From Azadirachta indica (lineage: Eukaryota; Streptophyta; Magnoliopsida; Sapindales; Meliaceae): a stretch of 64,000 bases of DNA. The position numbers and the translations under genes are program-made. Positions within the stretch are counted from its first letter, which is position 1. Every line of letters starts with the position of its first letter. The DNA lies in NCBI GenBank assembly GCA_022749755.1, contig CM040443.1, positions 2,395,191-2,459,190 on the forward strand. Reading direction: 5' to 3'. The notes below the pieces were generated by a model, which was not told the origin of the DNA, did not search any database, and worked only from the letters and a program-made list of their open reading frames with translations. This document shows, piece after piece, positions 25,723 through 38,000 of the stretch.

Positions 25723-28200
25723 GTTTTATTCTAACTAAGAATAATTAAAATAGACATTTTATCACAAGTATAAATCCTTGAATAACTCTTTCAAATAGGA
25801 TTAAATTACACTAATTTAATTCTTAGATAAAGTTTTAAGGGAATTTAACTTACATTAGAATGGGATTACATGAGATATCTTATTCTACTACAACTCTACA
25901 TCACACACTATATAAACCCATGATTTCACATTCAAAAAGGTCATAATAAAATATCACCTCAGAACATCATAATAAAATATCATAAAAGTCAGACTCTTAT
26001 CAGCCTATAATCACATCCTCAAAGAGCACCTTCCCCTTCGCATTAGCACTCTTGATTCTTGGTTTATTTTTTGGCAAGGACTTGTCGCTCTGATTAACCC
26101 TAGACACTACTATGTTGTCCTATCGTCTTTTCTACATCAATTGGTTTTAAACTAATTATTTTAACCTCCAAAATCACTTTCTCCATCACCTTAGATTGTC
26201 AAAGTAATCAGTCGTATTGAATACTGCCACAAGCAAGTTTTTTCAATATTAATCTTATTCCTTTATAATTATGATTCTCCATCAAACCATCGTGTTCCTT
26301 TAAATTCGTTCTGGGACTAGCGTGCTCTCACACACATCGTCGACTCACAATTTGGACTTTATGTTTTTTCCAAGTATTTTTTAGGTACAAAAGCGATAAT
26401 AGGTGGCAATAGCAAACCCCTCCTTTCAAATCCTAGACAACCTCCTAAAGTTATAAGAATACGACTCTCTCACCACCAAGTACGATCCAAGGGACGTAGT
26501 AGGCCTTACTCCCTGCAATTTAGAAAAAAGAGGATAGCTCAATTTGGATCCAAAGGCCCAGCAATATCGAAGCCCATTAAGAGCAATACCAGGCCTATGC
26601 AAGCAATCAACCAATCACAACTTGACACATGATCGAGTAGATTTTCCCTTGCAAACACTTGTATTAGTATATAAAAGTGACAAATGCATATTAAATGTGC
26701 CAGTATTTTCAAAAAAAATCTTAATAAGAAAAAATTTTTTAATTTAAAACAAAAGTCAACACTTAGATATTGTTTTTTCTTTTTAGCGTAAACTCTAAAT
26801 ATAGTTGAAATCTGAGTTTAACTAAAACTGAATATAAATAGTATGTTTATTTTGTTTAAAAGTCTAAAAATAAGTATTAAGTTTATTGTGTTTATAAAAA
26901 TTAAAAAAATCTAAAAATTAATATTTTAACATATATACCTTTTTAAATAATATACTTGTATTTTATTATAATTTTGATATATTAACACAATAATAGATAA
27001 AAAAAATTTAAAAAAATTATATTAATATATACATCATTTTGATAGTTTAGTATATGATTCTTTTTTCAAAAAATAATTTCTAATAGATATTATCGAATTA
27101 ATGAAGAATTAAATTAAACTATAATTATTGTATGGTTACTACATGTTAAGCTTTATAGTTCTGGCAAACCCAACCCTTGTTCTACCAACTCTCGTGTACC
27201 CAATTCACATGTATGTATGCATCATTGATATATTGAATAGAATATAACAAATCTGCATATTTTGTTTTTAAAATCTTAAAGTTTGGTCTACTGATGCAAA
27301 AAATTCAAACATATATTGAGAAAGATAGTATATATTATATTATGCATAAAACAGGGGCATTGAGGAGAGAGCTAAGAAGAAAAGGAGAGGAGAGAGTTGA
27401 AAAAAATTATACATAAATAAAACATATATTATATTATGCATAAAAAAATTTTAAGAAAAAAATAATTTAGAAGTGAGAATTGGGAGAGAGTTGAGAAGAC
27501 AAAAAAAGAAGACGAACAACAACAAATAGGTATGTTAAAATTAGTTAAATAGAGTTTTAATTTAAATAAATAAATAAAATAGGGATATTTTTGAAATATA
27601 AAACTACTAAATTTATTCAAACCTTTACCTATTCAAATATAAGTTAAAATTTTTTATTTAATTATATTCAGATATTTTTAAAAATATTTGAACATAATTT
27701 AAAAAGCGGACGACTTTTGTGTTAACCTTAAAACTCATTATTATTGTTTTGATGATAACAAACATTCATATGTACTAATAACTAAATTTTTCTTATAGTA
27801 TTTGTTGATATATTTTATCGTAAAGAATTGGAGTAATTATGAAGAGTTAAAAAATATGTAAAATCAAGGAACTCAAAAAATGCGTAATGAAACCCCTTGA
27901 GCAAATGGAAGAAAGCTACAGGAGAAGTGTGTATGATGTTTTTGGCAACCTCAAAAATTTTCAAAAAAAAAAAGGTTGTTTTGAGCTTTGAAAATTGGAC
28001 CAAACTGCAAGCTTTTAAAATCTAAAAGGTGAACCAAACCGCAAAAGTCGGAGACCTAAAATTGGACCAAATTGCAAGATTTTGAAACCTTGAAAATGGA
28101 TTAAAATGCAACTTTTTCAAATTTGTCAAAAAACCAGCATGTTTGATCTTGGTTCAACAGAATCGATTCAAACTAGTTAAATCAAACCAAAGGCAGAATG

Positions 28201-28300
28201 CCTCTCAAAACCAGTCGACTAACTTAAACCTCTCGATTGACTTACTTGAACCTCTTGGTCGATCAATTTGAACCTCTTAGTCGATCAACTTAGGCAACTC
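28201..28300. repeat. 22-bp minisatellite
   Basis: Three contiguous 22-bp units at 28229-28250, 28251-28272 and 28273-28294, with consensus CCTCT(T/C)GGTCGATCAA-TTGAA. A fourth degenerate unit (28201-28228) precedes them. In units A and B the same place (about 5580-5640) holds only one or two unexpanded versions. Confidence 0.8.
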
Positions 28301-29065
28301 TGTTGACTGACTGGTCAAATTGGTCGGCCAACTTGTTGGTCTTCTAACCCTATTTTACAATTTTCCTCCTAGTCGACTAACATGACCATTTTGGTCAACC
28401 GTCCCTTTTGAAGTTTCAAATTTCAAAGTTCTTAACGACTAGTTTTTGACTTAACTATAAATTTGGAACTTTCTATTCATCATTTAATATTTTTTAATAT
28501 ATTTTTTAGAATCTTTAAGAGTTTACAATATTCAAAAACATATACTTGAGCTTAAATTAACTATACAAATGTTTAAATCTTTAAGAACATTCATTTGTAC
28601 TACTTATCTTGTGGGAGAAGTAAAAAAAGCATTATTTTACTTTAATTCCAATTTTAGTTGTTAAAAAGTGAAAAAAGTTAAAGAAGTGGGTCTTCCACTT
28701 AGTTGAGGTTTTATTTGAGTGTTTGGGAGCGACCAAGTACTTGTATAAGTTGAGAGATATCATAATTTCCTAGTTGCATTTTGAAGTAAAACTTGAAGAA
28801 GTGGAGATAGGCAAGGGTTCTGGATATCTTAAACCTCTCTACTCTTTTACCTTTTTATTTATTAATCGTATTATTTTAAGCTATCTCAAACCACTAATTT
28901 CGTGTTAAATAAACTTAGTGTCAAAAATTACCACCCTACTAATAATCATTTTTAACATTTTATAAATGTTATAATTATAATAATATTTTAACTAAGTATG
29001 TTACAACTCCGAATTGTTAAGAATATTGGGCAACGCAAAAAATTAATTGCTTCCAAAAATTATAT

Positions 29066-29128
<63 letters not shown>

Positions 29129-29202
29129 CATTCATGACTAAGATGAACATAATTTGATTATTGCATATAAATAACATCCCTCAAAAAAACATGATTAATT
29201 AA

Positions 29203-29236
29203 TCAATTCCATTTCAGACAAATTTCCAGGGGAATC
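29203..29236 (-). pseudogene. SPH gene relic in the third unit (C-terminal codons only)
   Basis: The minus strand encodes IPLEICLKWN then TGA, aligning with the C-terminus GPIELCQKWN of copies A and B. The sequence then jumps, at about 29240, to flank that lies upstream of the SPH promoter in unit A (around 7260). The deletion relative to A is about 705 bp and removes almost the whole coding region plus the promoter. Confidence 0.8.
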
Positions 29237-29345
29237 ACTTTGTTTGATTGACTAAATAGATGGATGAAATCACGGAGAACAACATTTTAACTCGGTTATA
29301 CATAATTAATTTATATATAGTCATTTAAAAATGTTTCTTTAACCA

Positions 29346-30083
29346 ATAAATTGCTCATGTATAATTAATAGCTCATTCAAATTTCAAATTTGTCAATTTC
29401 AGGACAATTATAATCAACCAAAATTCTTTTGTAGAAAATGTATTCTTAAAATTATTAGTATTGATTCCTTGTCAACTTTTTGTATTTATTATTTTTCTTC
29501 TATTCTTCTGAGTTTGTTTTCTAACCCTTTATTTAGTTTAAAGAAAAGAATGAGTAAGATGGGCAAAACACGGGTATGAGTCGGATTTTATAATTTTTTC
29601 AGTGGATATATTTTATGTACAAAAAATAAAATTATAAAATAGTATATATCAAATTATTATTAAAAAGTAAGGATTACAAATATTTTAGTATATGGGTTTA
29701 ATTCTACGAATTGATAAAAATTTTTAGTTAATAGTATTTTCTTTCCTAAACTTTTATTGGAATAATGTATTAAAAAATTTTAATTTTTATGTTATGCTCT
29801 TTTGCGAAAAATAGGGTCTAAATTATTATAGAAAAATGTGTATCTTACTTTATATTATGCTAATTTTTTGGTATAAAAATTGATTATTATTACATTTACT
29901 TACTTTTTTATTAAAACATTAACTCGCTATAATCAATAATCGCTTTTGGTCCTTTTAAAAGAAAAAAAGAAAAAGATCGATCTTTGTTGTTAACACTCTT
30001 ATAACTATAATCATGTTGATACCTAAAATCAACCTTAGGCTCGAGCCTGAACCCCAAGTCAAAATTATATTATTTTGTCTAGA
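29346..30083. other. Intergenic, nothing recognised
   Basis: AT-rich sequence between the SPH array and the MULE. No gene, tRNA or paired repeat was seen. Confidence 0.5.
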
Positions 30084-30245
30084 GATAATTTCATTTTAAT
30101 TTTAACATTTCAAATAATGTCACTTTGGTTGCCATATTTCACATATTAGATTAAAAAAGTTCCTAATTTTATTGAAAATCATCAATTAAGTCTAAACTAT
30201 TTTAATAAATATCATTTAGATCCTTTGACCAAACTCCTGTCTATT
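30084..30245. repeat. MULE left terminal inverted repeat
   Basis: About 160 bp, matching the inverted right terminus at roughly 75-80 percent by eye. It opens with GATAATTTCATTTTAATTTT. Confidence 0.85.
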
Positions 30246-31689
30246 TTTGTGCCGTTAGTAGGTGTAAAAAAGAGGTTATATACATTTTTACCCTTCAATA
30301 ATATTTTAGAACAAAATTACTTATTTACCCTCCATGTTCCATAAAATTTTAAAAGTAAAATTTTGTCTTGTTTTATATTTTAAAGAGACTAACTAATCCT
30401 TATATATATATATATATATATATTTTTAATTACCATCATACAATTAATTTCTTTCAAATTAAAATATGTGACCATCATATCCTTTTGTGTTGACAAATTA
30501 CATAATAAAATAAAATTGATGGATTTTGATTTTGTGTTATGCAACAATTAAAAATTTTCACTACATACATCAAAATTTTTATAAATTTCTCACAACTTTC
30601 TGAATTTCTATATATTCAAGTTTCTTCAAAATATCTTTTATAAAATTTTCTGTTATTTCAGTAATACTTTTAAATTTATGTGTAGTAATTTCTATAAATT
30701 TCAATAATTTTTCTATTTCTTTTCAACTTCTTCCAAATTTATATCAATTTTCTTATACAAAAATGACCTATTTTGTTCTTTCTAATTTATGTATACAATT
30801 TTAAATCATGACAGTAAAATAATAGCCACAACCAATGCCATTTAAATTCTCCATCTTCTCACAATAACATTTCCTTTCTAATATTTAAATACATATGGTA
30901 ACTTCCATGTGAAAAGAAGGCTACAGCAACATGTGATTGAGCAAATAAACTAATTCGAATGAATATATTATTTTTGTTTTGCATGGATTTTGAATGCCTG
31001 TAGGTGGTCTTATACGCATGATTATATAATATATTATCCTCTATGCAGCAAATGACAAAGTTTTCCGTTTTAAAATAGTGCAAACGCAAGCATATGAACC
31101 ATTCTAATAACAAACAAATAATTCAAATACGCAAATCTATATCACAATCTCATCCATAACCAATAGTGCGCACACACATATATATATATGCCAATTCCAT
31201 CAACACATGTTACATGTAACTTAGCATATAACACATGTGATGAATCCATTATAGTACAAATACAAAGCAATATATAGGAAGTAACAAAACAAAATGCAAC
31301 TACAATATATTTAGCTCTATGAACCATTTCCATCAACTTATGTAATTGAGCAAATATAAGTAATATAAAAAACACCATTAAAAAATTGAGTTTCCATTAA
31401 GTGAAGTTAAAACAAATCCCAATATATGTTCATGTCAATGAAAAATAACATTATTTGATCATTTTTTCAAAAGACGCTAAAAAAAAGCACGACCATGTCT
31501 GAATTTTGTGCATTCATAGATTCTATTAATACTTAAAATTTTGTTGATATCTAATATCTACAAACATCTAATCCTTTTTCTTAAACCTAAAAAAGAATTA
31601 AATAAATAATTAAATAAATAATTGTTTCTGTCAAAAAAAGCTATAACCATGTGACACAATAGATAAAATAGTTAAATATTCTTTAGACT

Positions 31690-33958
31690 TGTGGTGGGGC
31701 AGTGCCACTTATCTCAGCGCTAACCTGAGACCCATTTTTACTACCATGCTCATATGTCTGAGTTTGACATAAAGAATGAAGAAGTTGCGTATACAATCCT
31801 TCTACCTAACTTGTAGTTGGGGTTACTTAGAGTTAGAAACATAATTGCTTGCCTTGTTATTGTGTTGATATGTACTACCACTTGGTGTGTTCTTTTGGTT
31901 GCAGGCAATAACATAGCTGCCACTTATATTGTTGTTCTACATAAAACATAAAATCAATTAACTCTACATAATACTTGTATTTTCTTTTGTTTTACCTAAT
32001 TCATAAATATCCAAGCATACTAATCATATAGATTTAAAGGAAGCTTACTAATAAGAAGTAATTTGCTAAAAGAAAACAAAAATGATATACACAACTTTTT
32101 TTTCGGAGCTCTTGCTAGCTTAGACATTCTCAAGACATGTTCTCTTGTTATGTCCAAGTATTTTACATTGGCTGTATTTTAGGGTGTGTTTGTGAATTTT
32201 ATACTTTGATTCCCTCTCATTAGCCCCTCTTTTTCTCAATTTTTTAGGTCTTCCAACTTTTACCCTTTTTGAGGAGGAATAAAATAATATTAGCTTCAAC
32301 ATCTGATCACTTGTTTGAATCTAGATTAGGGTTGATAACTTGATCATATGTTTGAATATTGCATCCTTCTTTAACCAAGGACGCACATAGATGCTTTAAT
32401 GGAACTATATAGAAATATTACATGTTTGCATGGTATCCCACTAACTTGCCATTGTCTACATTCACATATAGAGTTCTCAATATGCACAAGATACATTTAG
32501 TAGCCATTTTCAATTGTCTCATGATACTCCCCTCTATCGCAAATAACCCTCAATCTTCTTCCATGATCAACTATCATGTCCAACTTATTTGTTACTTTTT
32601 AAATATTTGTGGACAATGTTTATTTTTTCTTTTTTCCTTTTTCTACATTCTCATCATAAATAGCCTTCTAACATGTTCAAGGATTATAAGCATTAGTTGA
32701 GCTATTGAAGGATTCTATGATGTTAATAGTAACCTCATCTATTCTGCAAGTTTTATCGAATGCATGCCTAGACTAAAACTTTGTAGTAATTTGTATTAAA
32801 TAATGATGCCTTTACATCAACTTCTCTCAGCCTATCCATAATTTCATTAAAATGTGTCAGGTTGGCTAACTTAGATGCAACCCAAAATAATGCAGCACAA
32901 TTCAAGTTAAAAAACCTACCAATAAGGTTTTGATATATATGCATAGCACAATAATGCGTCTTAGCATGTGGGAACACTTGTTCAAGAGCCAATAGTATTC
33001 CTTTTTGTCTATCTAACATGAAACATAATGGCATACATTGCAACTATTGAATATGATTACCCAATATACTCAAAAACCAACATCAACTATCATGGCTTTC
33101 TACCTCAACCACAGTGAATGCTATGGGAAATAATCCATTGCCAGGATCTAATGTAGTAACAACAAACAACACCCCTTTATATGGTCCAGTCAAGTGGCAA
33201 CCATCAAGACCTATGAATGGTTTACAACCAGCCAAAAACCCATCTCTTTGAGTAGTAAAAGAAAGGAAAAATCTCTTAAATTTTGGACTAACACTGAGGC
33301 AAGGCCTATGAGCTTTAATCTTTACTATGGTTCCTAGGTTCATCAGTTGTATTATGTTCCCATATTTCCATAGTTGTTTATAACGTGTTTTATGATCAAT
33401 CTCCATTTTCTCTAATGCTCTTTTTTGGGCTTTATAAATTTTTTGGATACTACATTCTACACCAAATTTTCTCAAAACCTCATTTTGCAATGTGATAACA
33501 GAAATGGTAGAGTTATCTTGAATAGTATTTGCAAATTTCTTAGCAATCCATTGAGCATTAACAACTTTATTTCCAGGCTCTTTATGGCAAATATGCCCTC
33601 CCTTCAATACTCTAATCTCGAACACTTTGGAATTAGGCAAAATCAATTCATGGAAGTACCAATCACACCTTTCACACATACATCGCATTATTAATCTAAC
33701 CTTATCATACTTCACCTGTTAGAGTTCAAATCCTTCTAGAAATGCATAGTTTCTAATAACCTCCCTTGCATATTCAACATTAATTTCTAAAAGTATTTCC
33801 AATGCAATATCTAGATTTGGTTTCCATTCATTTGCCAGCATATATCCAAACATTCTAGTCACCCCATTATCATCATCAGATGAGTATTCCCCTTCCAGAT
33901 TAACATCATCGCCATCATTAGATGATAAATATACAAGCTTATTCTCATTGTTAACCAC
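31690..33958 (-). pseudogene. MULE (MuDR-type) transposase, decayed
   Basis: Reading from right to left, the acidic N-terminus (33958-33719) ends in YAREVIRNYAFLEGFEL, the start of the MuDR DNA-binding domain. It continues after a stop at 33716-33718 with CMCERCDWYFHE (33715 on). The transposase core has the first catalytic Asp in FIGLDGCHLTGPYKG near 33200. A stop follows at about 33080 where the family has Trp, then LDRQKG near 33010 (second Asp) and CAMHIYQN near 32950. A SWIM-type CRQWQVSGIPCKHV lies near 32420-32460. The C-terminal zinc knuckle near 32130-32170 reads YSQCKILGHNKRTC, so its first Cys is Tyr. A Ser/Asn/Gln-rich tail may continue to about 31690. Several stops make it inactive. 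Confidence 0.88.
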
Positions 33959-34930
33959 CTATTCTAGACCACCAAGATCCATTTATTTTCTATGCCCAAC
34001 AAATAACAGAATCTTGCAAATTTACAAAAAAAAATGGATAAATAATAATAAGGTACCATGAAAAAATATAAAAACAAAATTTTTTGGATTATTTAACGTC
34101 ATTAACTTTAATATAGATTATATGTTTATGTTTGATGTCCACCAATACAAAAAAATTTGGTGCTCAAGTTCAAAAATTAATTTTTGAGAATCAAAAAGAA
34201 AAAAAATTATCTACAAACAACATATTTCCCTTAAGCAATTTTTATTTAACATAAATTACCCACAAACAAGTTTTCTGTAAAGACCATTTATATACAGCAC
34301 TTGTTAGCCAAGTGGATATCGATGGCTGTTGACACTAACCCAAGAAACACCAAAATATGTTGTTCATCATCCTTTTCGTGTAAGCACGAACCCATTAAAA
34401 CTTTCCATGCAAAATCCTTCATAAATATAAAAGGTAATCCAACAAAAACCTATCACCTATCATTCGCCAACCAAGAAGAAAAGACGACAACTATGATTTT
34501 ATTTCCAAGAAAAGAAACTTATATATGCCATAAGAACTTGACTTAAGTTTACCAATTGGCATTTGTAGAAAAAAGAAAAAAATAATCCTGTAAGAACTCG
34601 ACTCGCTAAAATACTTCACATAAGAACTGAACGGCCAAGCAAATACAAGCGTAAATATATTGTAACTAACCAAGAAAAAATAACAACCATGAATTTCCTT
34701 TTGGAAAAAATAACAGAAACTAAAATTACCTAAAAAAACAAAAAACTTATACTTTCAAAGACACGATGGCTACTGAATGTAACTTGAAAATCAATTTCAA
34801 AACCTAATTAACGATGATGGTAATGACCACAACACAACTATGAGTTTTATTTAAGCAACGCGTAGAAAGTGTGTTTTTATGAATGAGAATTTAAACACTG
34901 AATTATTCCTTTTATGGTAACTAAACTAAT

Positions 34931-34948
34931 CAAAACGACATTGTTTTG
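34931..34948. repeat. Palindromic CAAAACGACNTNGTTTTG motif
   Basis: CAAAACGACATTGTTTTG is a near-perfect 18-bp palindrome in the MULE right arm. Related forms lie in the CACTA end at 40534-40550 and 40586-40602. Confidence 0.5.
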
Positions 34949-35064
34949 ACCCATTTAAAACAACTTCGATTTGATCATAACCATTGTCACATTAATGAAG
35001 TTTATGGTAAAAAATAAATAAAAGTTTGGTTAAAGGACTTAAGTGACATTAACTGAAATCATTT

Positions 35065-38000
35065 CACTATTAGAAAAATGGTCATTACTGACATCGAATT
35101 ATTATCGATGATATACTTTATTGACACCTTCCAGATAACGTAGTAGTCCTAACCAATAATCTCTGACATTAAATAAAGTATCACGGCAAAAGTATCAGTA
35201 TTCAAGGTGTCCAATATATCAGTAGCGTATTGAAATTATAGTATCAGAATTTTTATGTTACCAAAAAGGTATCTATGATTTCTGATTCCATTATATTTAA
35301 AAACATTAATGTATTTATAATATTAGAATAGGTTCAATTCATATGATGTTACTAGTTGTTTGCTAATATTAGTATCAATAAATGTTCCATATATTAAAAA
35401 TTAAATAAATTTTTGTGTCCCTATCTATTTTTCAAATGTCAAATTTATTAAAACTATTAGTAATATAATAATGGAAATTAACCTGTAACATGAATATTAT
35501 AAATTGAATACTAAAAGTTTTTTACAATTCAAGTAATAATTCAATGACTTTCATACATCCATCTCCTGCTCTATTCTAAATCCAAAAATAATTATAAGTA
35601 CAAAAATAAAATTAACTACTAGTACAAAGGTAGTTACAAGTTAAATATTGTATGTATAACAAAATTATAAGCAAAAATAAAAGTGTTGACCAACTGTGGG
35701 CAATCAAAAGCAAAGCATAAGTATATGGATTTTCAATCAAGCAATTTCACAATTTGCTTGAATCTTGGGCAAAATCAAAATTCAGCACATACACCAAAAT
35801 AACTTAACAATTTTCCTTCAATGTAAGATAACAAATTTAACATTTTACCTAGATATGCATCTTTTAATCTTGCCAACCATTTGAAAAACCTGCAATTAAT
35901 CATTTAAAAAAATCAAAGTTTAATATAATAAAGATTGAAATACTTACAATAGTACCATCTCAACAACAGAAAATTCAAATTCACATGCACATACAAACAA
36001 AATAATGTAAATAATTATAAACATTTACTGAAACCATCATTTATTATAGACCCAAATGGTCCCAAATTCCATCACAATTTGACCTTGTTAAATTCCATTG
36101 ACATCATCCATACTTAACTGATACTAAAACAATTTATTAGATAAAAGTGTCTGCAAAACCATGTCATCACACTCATCATTACACCCAAATTTATGCACTC
36201 TTTTAGCCACTAAATACACCACTAACTTACTACTATCAAGTTGATCTTTAATATAAAAGACTTGTTTTGCATACAATGCTAAAACAAAACAATCAAATTT
36301 ATGACTAATTCGATTCGAGTCAACACCTATAAAACCTAAATCATCAACTTTAACATGCCTATTATTAACCCAATCACACTTGAAAATAACTTTATTAAAC
36401 AAAAGATAGTCTAATTGCCATATCTTGTCAATGACCCTATAAAATACTATGCTACCGGAGTATAGATTTTTATACTTTGAACTTGAAACTTGCATGTAAC
36501 TCCACTATTTTGAATTACACGATTGTTGTCTTACTCTCTTGTTGCAACAGTGAAATAATTTATAAAGTAGAATGCATATTTAGTCATCGAAGATCGAGGT
36601 TTATTTGCCAACCACCTTATCATTTTATCAACATATATTCCATTTTCAACATCATAATTAACCTGAAATTCATATATGAAACAAAAATTAGCATGTAACA
36701 AACAAAAACTAAAAGTAAAAGCATAATAAAATTAGGCTTTATTTTTTATATTGCGGAAGTTAACTTACCTTCTTTTTTAACTAATAACTAAAACTATGAT
36801 TATGCTCATTTTGCAACCATATATGCTTCTTGATTAATTTGGATATGTGAACTTCAAAAATTTCATGTGTTCCCTACATAAATGGTCATGTAGGCAATTA
36901 TTTTCTATGTACTTGCAGCTAGCACATTAGAGTAAACTGGAAAAAAAATTATGGTTAAATGAGAATTTACAATGCATATGGTTCAATTTCAGATGTATTC
37001 TCTAAAATGTAAATATGTGCTTACTCTAACATTTGAGGATCAACTATATTTATTTTCGTAGCACTTAAGGTTTCTCAATGTTCAAAACAAATGTGCAATT
37101 ACATCACCACTTAAAAGATATTGTGCACAAAAATCAAGTGATTCCTCAGCAATACAACTCTTGGCAATGCATCCCTCGGAATGATTGCGGTTACGAACAT
37201 GTCCTTTAAAAACCTTTATGCATTGTTCAAATAGATAAATCCATCTAAGATACACTAGCCCACAGAATCTTACTTCTTCAACAAGATAGACTGTCAAATG
37301 TACAATTATATCAAAAAAATTTGGAAGGAAAAATTGTTAGAACAAGCATAAGATGATCTTAAATTCCTTTTGCAATTTGTCTAAATTCTCAACATTTATC
37401 ACTTTATTACAAAATAAATTAAAAAAGAAGCAACCTAATTATGGCATTTCTAACAAATTTTGGTAGACAATTCCGAATTGCTATCATTAACAATTGTTGT
37501 ATCAAAGTGTGACAATCATAGGACTTAAGGCCTTGAAGATGACAATCTTTAATTAACACAATGTTTCTAAAGTTAGAACAATAACCTAATATCCAACGAG
37601 GTTTGACAAAACATTTTCTTTTTAGTTTTACTCAATGTGTAAGAGGCTAGTGGTAGGTAATTTTTTTGCTTCTCATCAGGTACTAATTTTGCCTTAATTC
37701 TCATTTCTTCAAGGTCTTTTCTAGCAATAATACCATCTTTTGTTTTGCTCGGTTGATGAATGATTGCAACGTAAATGCTATCACACACATTCTTTTTTAT
37801 ATGCATAACATCCAATTAGTGATGCACTAATAAACACTACCAATATTCTAAGTCAAAGAAAATTGATTTTTTCTCAAATAACTTTACCTGGTCGTCATCA
37901 AAATGCTTCCGTTTTTTGTCCTTTTTCCCAAAATTGTTTTCAATTTTTTCACTATTTTTAAAATTTCTTCCCCGTTCAAAGTTTTAGGAGGTTTTTTCCA

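Larger units (their letters stand above)
20200..26350 (+). mobile_element. Ty3/gypsy LTR, split by a copia insertion
   Basis: LTR-like sequence runs from about 20203 to 20585, is interrupted by the copia element at 20586-25722, and continues from 25723 to about 26000-26350. Evidence for an LTR is a second copy at 40936-41480. It shares CAAACCACT, a CTAG(C/G)CCAC-like block, a TTAATTAA(T/C)TTAG block and a CAC(A/T)CTATATAA promoter-like site (25906-25919 here, about 41318 there). The outer limits are uncertain. Sequence from 26360 to 26650 is not AT-rich but I recognise nothing in it. Confidence 0.6.
26658..29345. repeat. Right half of the third, diverged SPH-array unit
   Basis: Collinear with unit A about 4145-7357, starting at the GTATATAAAAGTGACAA-like block and ending at the ATCATTTTGAAAAA-like block. 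It is diverged by roughly 15 percent with many indels. Private additions are a 22-bp minisatellite (28229-28294) and an (AGAT)n(GA)n microsatellite near 29080-29125. The SPH gene and promoter are deleted except for the 3' end. With 14852-16325 it most likely forms one original unit, lacking the part that corresponds to A 1446-4145. Confidence 0.75.

Noticed and set aside
28201..28300. CRISPR-like spaced repeats
   Set aside because: The units are contiguous with no spacers, and the context is plant nuclear DNA; it is a minisatellite.
30859..31378. Two minus-strand ORFs of 84 and 78 codons
   Set aside because: They lie in the MULE arm and have no transposase motifs or other recognisable features.
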